A stretch of DNA of 15,777 nt. It comes from Gammaproteobacteria bacterium. Lineage in GTDB: Bacteria; Pseudomonadota; Gammaproteobacteria; Pseudomonadales; Pseudomonadaceae. Positions 7,469 through 13,246 of this stretch are shown here, one piece after another (position 1 is the stretch's first letter; the number at the start of each line of letters is the position of its first letter). Below the pieces are notes generated by a model. That model did not search any database. It had not been told where the DNA came from and saw only the letters and a program-made list of their open reading frames with translations. The position numbers and the translations under genes were made by a program. The DNA lies in contig JAAZJF010000116.1 of NCBI GenBank assembly GCA_012800475.1, positions 1 to 15,777 on the forward strand, in the 5' to 3' direction.

Positions 7469-8329
7469 ATGACCACCACGACCGCATTACAGACTGCACA
7501 GATGCTCAGTCCAGGTGCAAACCTGCAGGCCTATGTGCACTCAGTCAACTCGATTCCAATTTTGTCCGTTGAACAAGAACGCGACTTGGGCGAGCGTTTG
7601 TATTATCACCAAGATCTTGATGCTGCTCGCCAAATGGTAATGGCCCACTTACGTTTTGTGGTGCATATCGCGCGGAGTTACTCAGGCTATGGTTTGCCTC
7701 AAGGCGATTTGATTCAAGAAGGTAACGTCGGCTTAATGAAAGCTGTGAAGCGTTTTAATCCAGAAATGGGTGTGCGCTTAGTGTCTTTTGCTGTGCATTG
7801 GATTAAAGCCGAAATTCACGAATATGTGTTGCGCAATTGGCGCATTGTTAAAGTGGCCACCACTAAAGCGCAGCGCAAATTGTTCTTTAATCTGCGCAGT
7901 CAGAAAAAGCGTCTAGCGTGGCTGACCAACACTGAAGTGGATGCTGTAGCGGACTCTTTAGGCGTTGAAGCCCGTGAAGTGCGGGAAATGGAAAGCCGTT
8001 TAACCGGCCATGATATGTCCTTTGATCCGTCAGATAATGACGATGATGACAGCGCGTATAAGTCGCCGGCCAATTACTTAGAAGATCACAGTTACGATCC
8101 TGCTTTGCAGTTAGAGGCTTCGGATCAAACTGAAAACGACAGCAGCAGCTTGTATGAAGCGCTCAGCGAGCTGGATGAGCGCAGCCGTGATATTTTGCAG
8201 CAGCGCTGGTTGTCCGATGAAAAAGTGACGCTGCATGACCTTGCTGCGCAGTATGGCGTGTCAGCTGAGCGTATTCGCCAGCTGGAAAAAAATGCCATGA
8301 AAAAGCTCAAAGGCAGTATTGCAGCTTAA
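7469..8329 (+). CDS. rpoH: RNA polymerase heat-shock sigma factor RpoH (sigma-32)
   Basis: RpoH directs RNA polymerase to heat-shock promoters for chaperones and proteases. The 286-residue length is typical. Region 2 contains LRFVVHIARSYSGYGLPQGD (61-80) running into DLIQEGNVGLMKAVKRF, and region 2.4 reads WIKAEIHEYVLRNWRIVK (111-128). The RpoH box QRKLFFNLR (135-143) separates it from RpoD and RpoS. The C-terminus has the region 4.2 helix-turn-helix (TLHDLAAQYGVSAERIRQLE, about residues 254-273). A strong Shine-Dalgarno (GGAGG, 7458-7462) sits 6 nt before the ATG. It is a single-gene unit at its 3' end, closed by an intrinsic terminator; upstream is a sigma-E-like promoter, although read-through from ftsYEX is possible. 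Confidence 0.98.
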   Translation: MTTTTALQTAQMLSPGANLQAYVHSVNSIPILSVEQERDLGERLYYHQDLDAARQMVMAHLRFVVHIARSYSGYGLPQGDLIQEGNVGLMKAVKRFNPEMGVRLVSFAVHWIKAEIHEYVLRNWRIVKVATTKAQRKLFFNLRSQKKRLAWLTNTEVDAVADSLGVEAREVREMESRLTGHDMSFDPSDNDDDDSAYKSPANYLEDHSYDPALQLEASDQTENDSSSLYEALSELDERSRDILQQRWLSDEKVTLHDLAAQYGVSAERIRQLEKNAMKKLKGSIAA

Positions 8330-8346
8330 GCGGTGACCAATGGGTG

Positions 8347-8377
8347 AAAAAAGGCGACTTAAACAGTCGCCTTTTTT
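8347..8377 (+). terminator. Intrinsic terminator of rpoH
   Basis: GGCGACT (8353-8359) pairs with AGTCGCC (8365-8371) around a 5-nt loop and is followed by six T residues (8372-8377). Six A residues precede the stem, so the element could also work in reverse. It begins 17 nt after the rpoH stop. Confidence 0.93.
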
Positions 8378-8436
8378 ATGTGTGGGCATCACACTCTAAG
8401 CCTAACTTCAGCTGACACCTGAACGGAGCTCAGTGC

Positions 8437-9144
8437 ATGTCGCAGTCAATTTTAATTATGGGTGGTAGTAGTGCGATTGGCCAAGCGATCGCCCGAGACT
8501 CGAGTGCGCGAGGCGCTGTAGTGAGTGTGATCAGTCGCCAGCCTGCACCACTAGAGTCTGGGTGGTTTTGGTATCAAGATGCCTTGCAGAGCGAAGCCAG
8601 CAGCGAGCAGTGCATTGAGCAAGCCTTAGTCCAGCAGCCGGATACGATTGTCATCTGTAATGGCGTGTTGCATGACGAAGCGGGCATGCCCGAAAAAACC
8701 ATTCGTCATCTTGATAGTGCGCAATTGGCGCAGCGCTTACACAGCAATGTGGTGATTCCCGCGCAGTATTTACGTTGTTTATTTCGCTATTTAACCCGCA
8801 CGCCAGAGGTGAAAGTGTTGGTGCTCAGCGCCAAAGTGGGCAGTATTACGGACAATCAATTGGGCGGTTGGTACAGTTACCGCATGAGCAAAGCCGCGCT
8901 GAATATGCTGGTGAAAAACCTCAGTCTCGAAGTGCGACGGCTCAACCCCAGTGCCTGTATTGTTACGGTGCATCCTGGCACAACTGATACGCCCTTGTCT
9001 GAGCCGTTCCAAAGCAATCTGCCACAGGGCCAATTGCAAACGGCTGCGCAGACCGCACAGCGGTTGTTAAAGGTCCGTGATGGACTGACGCCTGAGGTTA
9101 GCGGTGCTTTATTAAATTGGGATGGCAGTGTGTTGCCGTTTTAA
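8437..9144 (+). CDS. SDR-family NAD(P)-dependent oxidoreductase
   Basis: A 235-residue classical short-chain dehydrogenase/reductase with a single Rossmann fold. The nucleotide-binding motif is GGSSAIG (residues 9-15), in the TGxxxGIG position. CNG (74-76) stands in for NNAG. The catalytic tetrad is visible as Asn104 (HSNVV), Ser131 (LVLSAK), Tyr148 and Lys152 (YRMSK). The segment HPGTTDTPLSEPF (179-191) fits the substrate-loop region. The overall pattern resembles the CsgA/C-factor-like subgroup; the substrate is unknown, and Arg34 after beta-2 would favour NADP(H). GGAG lies 8 nt before the ATG. The gene follows the rpoH terminator, so it needs its own promoter within about 60 bp; I see no convincing one. 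A pentapeptide-repeat gene follows within 34 nt on the same strand. Confidence 0.9.
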   Translation: MSQSILIMGGSSAIGQAIARDSSARGAVVSVISRQPAPLESGWFWYQDALQSEASSEQCIEQALVQQPDTIVICNGVLHDEAGMPEKTIRHLDSAQLAQRLHSNVVIPAQYLRCLFRYLTRTPEVKVLVLSAKVGSITDNQLGGWYSYRMSKAALNMLVKNLSLEVRRLNPSACIVTVHPGTTDTPLSEPFQSNLPQGQLQTAAQTAQRLLKVRDGLTPEVSGALLNWDGSVLPF

Positions 9145-9168
9145 CATCATGGTTGAACGTCTGGATGT

Positions 9169-9173
9169 GGAGG
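9169..9173 (+). promoter_or_regulatory. Shine-Dalgarno that favours a TTG start for the pentapeptide-repeat gene
   Basis: GGAGG lies 5 nt before TTG at 9179. The alternative in-frame ATG at 9149 has no Shine-Dalgarno in its upstream bases (GCCGTTTTAACATC), and the frame-open start at 9122 lies inside the SDR gene. The site therefore decides the start as TTG. Confidence 0.6.
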
Positions 9174-9178
9174 ATGTA

Positions 9179-9784
9179 TTGAACACAATAACAATAGAAA
9201 ATCAGCAGCAGTACTTTGAAGAAACATTTACCAGCTTAGATATGCAGGACTTGCTCTGCATGGGCACTGAGTTTGAAGAGTGCAGCTTTGTGGATTGTAA
9301 TTTCACTAGCGCAACCTTTGAGCGCTGTAATTTTACCAATTGCAGCTTTACCCGTTGTCAGCTGAGTTTAACCAGCCTGCCGTATACACGGCTGTTTGGC
9401 TTAACTTTTCTTGAGTGCAAGCTGGTGGGTGTGGATTGGACTCGAGCTGCGTGGTCTGAGTACCATAAAGACTTTGAAATCAGCTTTCGCCAATGCATTT
9501 TAAACGACTCATCCTTTTTCGGCCTGACCTTACAAAGCTTGGTGCTCGATGAGTGCAAAGTTCAGGATGTCGACTTTCGTGAAGGGGATTTCTCTAAGTC
9601 GGTGATGACGTATAGTGACTTCACCCACAGCTTATTTATGCGCACTAATTTACAAGGCGCAGATTTTACTGAAGCCACACAATACTCCATTAATGTTTTA
9701 GAAAATCAGCTGCAAGGCGCTAAGTTTTCTAAGCATGAAGCGGTGTATTTGCTGGAAGGCTTAGGCATTGAGTTGGTGGATTAA
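9179..9784 (+). CDS. Pentapeptide-repeat protein, Qnr-like in layout
   Basis: With the TTG start the product has 201 residues beginning MNTITIENQQQYFEE. From about residue 25 onward it is built of pentapeptide repeats with Phe, Leu or Cys at the central position (for example CSFVDCNFTSATFERCNF, then CKLVGVDWTRA). A break with aromatic residues near the middle (WSEYHKDF) is followed by a second block (VDFREGDFSKSVMTYSDF). It ends KHEAVYLLEGLGIELVD, which resembles the short C-terminal helix of Qnr proteins. Such proteins fold as a right-handed quadrilateral beta-helix that mimics DNA; Qnr and MfpA bind DNA gyrase, but most relatives have no known role. Length and two-block shape fit Qnr (about 215 residues), but identity looks low by eye, so gyrase protection is only a hypothesis. 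It is probably co-transcribed with the SDR gene. The alternative ATG at 9149 would add 10 residues. Confidence 0.8.
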   Translation: MNTITIENQQQYFEETFTSLDMQDLLCMGTEFEECSFVDCNFTSATFERCNFTNCSFTRCQLSLTSLPYTRLFGLTFLECKLVGVDWTRAAWSEYHKDFEISFRQCILNDSSFFGLTLQSLVLDECKVQDVDFREGDFSKSVMTYSDFTHSLFMRTNLQGADFTEATQYSINVLENQLQGAKFSKHEAVYLLEGLGIELVD

Positions 9785-10011
9785 CACGACTTACTGCAGT
9801 TTCTGGCTAGAGCCTGATATGACTCATCAAAGGTCGCAGGTGTGATCCGAGCCTTATGTGGGCTACCGCACAGACAGCTGCAGCGGCTCCGAGTAGGTTG
9901 AAGATTCTGGGTTTTAGGACCCATTAATTGAAACTCTCCATCCTCGCACTCAAAGTACGAGGTCTTACGCGATTTTGATAAAAAGCTAATCTCTATATCT
10001 AAAACGGCCAA
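9781..10011 (-). CDS. Possible small Cys-rich protein (uncertain)
   Basis: An open frame of 76 codons from a TTG inside the last codons of the SLC13 gene. I do not recognise it. Its C-terminal half has a cysteine cluster, SRCSCLCGSPHK, and a tail ending RNCSKSC, which could bind a metal. An internal ATG at 9924 (47-residue product) has a fair Shine-Dalgarno (GGAGAG, 9 nt spacing), whereas the TTG start has none. The frame lies entirely in the space between two convergent genes and its stop overlaps the stop of the pentapeptide-repeat gene in TTAA. It could equally be a chance ORF or a decayed gene end. If it is not real, 9785-9998 is simple intergenic DNA with no clear terminator. Confidence 0.3.
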   Translation of the reverse strand: MAVLDIEISFLSKSRKTSYFECEDGEFQLMGPKTQNLQPTRSRCSCLCGSPHKARITPATFDESYQALARNCSKSC

Positions 10012-11765
10012 AACATTGGGATAAAAATCACCCCCAGCACCCAGAAAATACTATTGAGTGGTAAGCCTACTTTTATAAAATCACTGAATTTATAGCCGCC
10101 GGCGTTATACACCATCATATTGGTTTGATAACCCACGGGCGTCATAAAGCTGGTGGAGGCAGCGAAGGTGATGGCGATTAAAAACGGGGTTGGGTCAGCG
10201 CCCATCAGTTGTGCGGTTGAGAAGCCAATCGGCGTTAATAAGACGGCTGCGGCTGAGTTGCTCATCAGCTCGCCCAGCGCCAGAGCCATTAAATACAGTA
10301 CAGCTAGAACCACATGCGGCCCTAAATGGCTGACTAAACCAATACTGTTATCGACTAAAAACTGCGCAGCCCCTGAGGAGCTCATCGCAATACCCAGTGG
10401 CAACAGCCCTGCGATTAGAATCACAATCGACCAGTCGGTACTCTCGTACACATCATCAGCATGAATGCAGCCTACTAAGGTCATCACCACAGCGCCGGTC
10501 AGTGCCGAGAGCGCAATGGGCAGCCAACCCATAGCAGAGACCGTGACCACTGCAGCCATCACTGCGACAGCAAAAGGGGCACGCCAGCCATAATCTAAAG
10601 AGGCTTCACGTTTAGAGATCACAATGACACTTTTATCTTTACGCAGCGCCGCTAAGTCTTTTTCTGGCAATGCCATCAATAAAATATCACCAATTCTAAG
10701 GCGCAAGCTGTTGAGCTGAGTACGCACCACTTGCCCGCGTCGCTGTACGCCTAATACCGAGGCGTTATAGCGCCAACTGCGGTTTAATACGGCGAGTAAG
10801 CGCCCAGCGGCACGTGATTGGGGAGCGATCATCACTTCAGCTAATACAGACTTGTCTTGTTTTGCGCCTTTGAGTTGGAAGTCAGTTTGGGTGTTGAATT
10901 CGAGTTTTTGCTCATCTTTTAAGGTTTCAAGGTCAGACCAGACCCCGCGAGTCAGCAAAATATCGCCTTCTTTTAATTCTTCTGAGCGCGGTGACCAGTA
11001 CTTCTCGCCATCGCGCAGTAACTCGACAACATACACATTGTACTCTTTGCTCAATTGCGCTTGTTCAACGGTGGTGCCTAAGAGTTTTGAGTCAGCGGTG
11101 ACTTTGAGCTCGCTAATATAGTGACCAAACTCATAGAGGTTATCCAAATCTGAACTGCGTACATCCGGTAAAAGCCAGCGACCAACGGTCAACAAATACA
11201 GACAACCTGCTGTGGCACAAATGGCGGCTAAGGGCAAAAACTCAAACATACTAAAGCCTGGGTGGCCCAAGTCTTTGGCGACTGAGTTGACCAATAAGTT
11301 TGTTGAGGAGCCAATTAAGGTGAACACCCCGGCCATCTGCGCGACATAGGACAATGGAATCAAGGTTTTGGAGGGTGCCAGACCAATTTTTAAGCTGGCA
11401 CTGATCACAATCGGAATAAAAATGGCGACGACAGCGGTGTTGTTAACAAAGGGTGCAATTAAAGCAATTAAAGCAAAGAGCATCAGCAAAAATTGCAATG
11501 GTGAGCGTGCTGTACCTAAGAGTTTTTGAATCCCACTTAATGCACCGCTGTTTTGCAGCCCCGCAGCGAGAATAAACATCGCCGCAACGGTAATGGTGGC
11601 TGGGTTACTAAATCCGCTTAAGGCTTGGCTTGGATTGATTAAATCGAGCAGAGTTAAGCTCACCAAGACCAGCACGGCGATGGCATCCACCCGCAGTTTT
11701 TCGCTGATAAAAAGAGCCATTGCCGATAAGGTGATCAGCAAAACGAGAAAAATATCTAAAGTCAT
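9999..11765 (-). CDS. SLC13/DASS-type permease with two TrkA-C (RCK_C) domains
   Basis: A 588-residue inner-membrane transporter of the divalent-anion:Na+ symporter type. The N-terminal half has several membrane segments (residues 1-190) with the conserved hairpin motifs FVNNTAVV (106-113) and GSSTNLLVN (152-160). A cytoplasmic insert of about 180 residues holds two TrkA-C-like regulatory domains (about 205-290 and 295-375; each ends in a segment such as LKEGDILLTRG or LRIGDILLMAL). The C-terminal membrane half repeats the motifs as MSNSAAAVLLTP and ASTSFMTPVGYQTN. The substrate is not readable; sulfate, thiosulfate and dicarboxylates are all known in the family. I chose the ATG at 11765 rather than the TTG five codons upstream, because MTLDIFLVLL is the usual kind of start. 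It lies 226 nt downstream of the MFS stop, with dyads in between. Confidence 0.9.
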   Translation of the reverse strand: MTLDIFLVLLITLSAMALFISEKLRVDAIAVLVLVSLTLLDLINPSQALSGFSNPATITVAAMFILAAGLQNSGALSGIQKLLGTARSPLQFLLMLFALIALIAPFVNNTAVVAIFIPIVISASLKIGLAPSKTLIPLSYVAQMAGVFTLIGSSTNLLVNSVAKDLGHPGFSMFEFLPLAAICATAGCLYLLTVGRWLLPDVRSSDLDNLYEFGHYISELKVTADSKLLGTTVEQAQLSKEYNVYVVELLRDGEKYWSPRSEELKEGDILLTRGVWSDLETLKDEQKLEFNTQTDFQLKGAKQDKSVLAEVMIAPQSRAAGRLLAVLNRSWRYNASVLGVQRRGQVVRTQLNSLRLRIGDILLMALPEKDLAALRKDKSVIVISKREASLDYGWRAPFAVAVMAAVVTVSAMGWLPIALSALTGAVVMTLVGCIHADDVYESTDWSIVILIAGLLPLGIAMSSSGAAQFLVDNSIGLVSHLGPHVVLAVLYLMALALGELMSNSAAAVLLTPIGFSTAQLMGADPTPFLIAITFAASTSFMTPVGYQTNMMVYNAGGYKFSDFIKVGLPLNSIFWVLGVIFIPMFWPF

Positions 11766-11801
11766 AAGTATCTCGCACAATCCTGTGAGCGGTTGTTAGC
11801 A

Positions 11802-11828
11802 ACAGTGCTTGCTTGATAGGCGCACTGT
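11802..11828. promoter_or_regulatory. Dyad ACAGTGC-N13-GCACTGT upstream of the SLC13 gene
   Basis: ACAGTGC (11802-11808) and GCACTGT (11822-11828) are perfect inverted half-sites with centres 20 bp apart, two DNA turns, located 37-63 nt before the transporter ATG. That spacing and place suit a dimeric regulator binding near the promoter. The same CAGTGC core recurs in the inverted repeat at 11936-11979. Confidence 0.4.
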
Positions 11829-11935
11829 GATCCCTGAGTACGGCATGCTTATAGTGTTATCAGTCAGCGGTTTGCGCTGCTGTTTTGCACGCCACTCTAT
11901 AGTGACCTTGCGGCCTAGCAATAGTGCGATATTGA

Positions 11936-11979
11936 GCCTGTGCAGCACTGTGTTTGCTAACATTCAGTGCTGCACAGGC
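11936..11979. repeat. Perfect 15-bp inverted repeat (long stem-loop) after the MFS gene
   Basis: GCCTGTGCAGCACTG (11936-11950) and CAGTGCTGCACAGGC (11965-11979) are exact reverse complements separated by 14 nt. Inside the loop TGTT (11951-11954) can pair with AACA (11959-11962). On the minus strand the hairpin starts 12 nt after the MFS stop codon, where a terminator would be expected. No T run follows (TCAATATC), so a classical intrinsic terminator is not supported. It may be a Rho-blocking or mRNA-stabilising stem, a terminator of unusual form, or a protein-binding site. Confidence 0.75.
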
Positions 11980-11990
11980 GCGCAGGTATG

Positions 11991-13175
11991 TTATCGATCA
12001 GGTGCGGCCCGTTGTGCAAAATGATTCGCCAATCCACACATGGCCATGGCAGCGACACCCAGGATCAACAAGGCGATCGGCAAGGTGAATAGCGAGGGTG
12101 AGGCGATGATGCTCGCGATAAAGCCAATGGTGGCGGCTAGGATAAACTGCATAAAACCCATTAAAGCTGAAGCAATCCCTGCGTGCTGCTGAGTGTGCGC
12201 CATGGTCATGGCCGTGAGGTTACCGGTGATCATACCCAGCATGGCAATCCCTAAGCCCAGCAAGATGCTGTAGCTCCACAGCGCCTGCCAGTTCAATTGC
12301 ACTAAGCTCATTAACAGCAGGCCGACCACCATAAAGCCGCCTAAACCCACAAACAAAATACGTGTCGCGCTGTAAAATTTCAGCAAACGTAAATTGATTT
12401 GGCTGATGGCAATCATACCCACTGCATTCGCTGCAAAAATATAGCTGAACTGACTGGGCGTCATGCCAAACATCTCGATAAAGACAAAGGGCGCGTTGTT
12501 TAAATAAATAAACAAACAGCCCAGCGTACAGCTGGTGGCCATGGTGTAAAAGAAGAAGCTGGGGTTACTGATTTGAATTGCATAATAACGCACAATACTG
12601 CGCATCGATAAGGGCACACGGCGCTCTATAGGCAATGTTTCAGGTAGCCAGCGGATGGTAAATAGTCCACTTAAAACACCCAAAACAGCCAGCACCCAAA
12701 AGATTAAATGCCATTCGCCATACACCAAGATCAGGCTACCCAGCATCGGTGCCGTAATCGGTGCAATCATCATCACTTGCATCAGCATGGAGTAGATGCG
12801 CGCCGAACTTTGGGGGTCGCAGGTGTCTGTCACTACCGCTCGCGACGCCACTGAACCTGCGGCTGCACCAATGGCTTGTAAGAAACGTGCGACTAATAAA
12901 CCTTCCAAAGTGGTCGACATGGCTGCCGCTAACGAACCAATGGTAAATAAGGCAATACCAAAGAGCAGTGGTGGCCGCCGACCAAAGCGATCCAGAAAGG
13001 GGCCATATAACCCTTGGCCAATACCCAGCCCGATTAAGAAAACGGTGAGAGTTTGCTGCACCTGCCCTTGGCTGATGTCCAAACTGGTCGCAACCGTTGG
13101 AAAAGCGGGTAGGTACATATCAATCGCCGCGGCGACCAATGCACTGAGAGAGGCCAGAAGAAAGATCAATTTCAT
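11991..13175 (-). CDS. Bcr/CflA-family MFS drug exporter
   Basis: A 394-residue major facilitator with about twelve membrane segments and the size of drug:H+ antiporters of the Bcr/CflA family. Membrane segment 1 contains AAAIDMYLPAFP (15-26) with the acidic residue and DMYLPA signature typical of Bcr. Between segments 2 and 3 is motif A, GPFLDRFGRRP (58-68). The TM4-TM5 region reads ARIYSMLMQVMMIAPITAPMLGS (125-147), containing the Bcr-like PITAPMLG signature. Known relatives export bicyclomycin, chloramphenicol, sulfonamides or dipeptides; the substrate here is not readable. The ATG at 13175 has no obvious Shine-Dalgarno, so translation may be weak or the start slightly different. It stands alone between rep and the SLC13 gene. 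A candidate -10 and a palindrome upstream suggest its own regulated promoter. Confidence 0.93.
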   Translation of the reverse strand: MKLIFLLASLSALVAAAIDMYLPAFPTVATSLDISQGQVQQTLTVFLIGLGIGQGLYGPFLDRFGRRPPLLFGIALFTIGSLAAAMSTTLEGLLVARFLQAIGAAAGSVASRAVVTDTCDPQSSARIYSMLMQVMMIAPITAPMLGSLILVYGEWHLIFWVLAVLGVLSGLFTIRWLPETLPIERRVPLSMRSIVRYYAIQISNPSFFFYTMATSCTLGCLFIYLNNAPFVFIEMFGMTPSQFSYIFAANAVGMIAISQINLRLLKFYSATRILFVGLGGFMVVGLLLMSLVQLNWQALWSYSILLGLGIAMLGMITGNLTAMTMAHTQQHAGIASALMGFMQFILAATIGFIASIIASPSLFTLPIALLILGVAAMAMCGLANHFAQRAAPDR

Positions 13176-13205
13176 ACTGATCGTTCTAGGTGTCGATGCT
13201 TGAGT

Positions 13206-13217
13206 AATAGCGCTATT
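13206..13217. promoter_or_regulatory. Perfect 12-bp palindrome AATAGCGCTATT upstream of the MFS gene (possible operator)
   Basis: AATAGCGCTATT is a perfect palindrome located 31-42 nt before the MFS ATG. It begins 1 nt downstream of a candidate -10 (TATAAG), so it would cover the predicted transcription start. That is a common place for a repressor site of TetR or MarR type. No such regulator gene lies next to it in the window. Confidence 0.4.
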
Positions 13218-13218
13218 C

Positions 13219-13224
13219 CTTATA
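13219..13224 (-). promoter_or_regulatory. Candidate -10 element (TATAAG) of the MFS gene
   Basis: TATAAG on the minus strand matches the -10 consensus at five of six positions, about 44 nt before the MFS start and 23 nt after the rep stop. The -35 region is poor (CCCACA at 16-bp spacing, with only the final ACA matching), which would fit an activator-dependent or weak promoter. Confidence 0.35.
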
Positions 13225-13246
13225 AAGCGTGAACATATGCTGTGGG

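Noticed and set aside
9122..9178. Upstream-extended start of the pentapeptide-repeat gene
   Set aside because: It would overlap the SDR gene or lack a Shine-Dalgarno; GGAGG 5 nt before TTG at 9179 is much stronger.
11809..12024. 71-codon plus-strand frame over the MFS-SLC13 intergenic region
   Set aside because: It runs through the perfect inverted repeat, starts with TTG without a good ribosome site and overlaps the end of the MFS gene; no domain seen.
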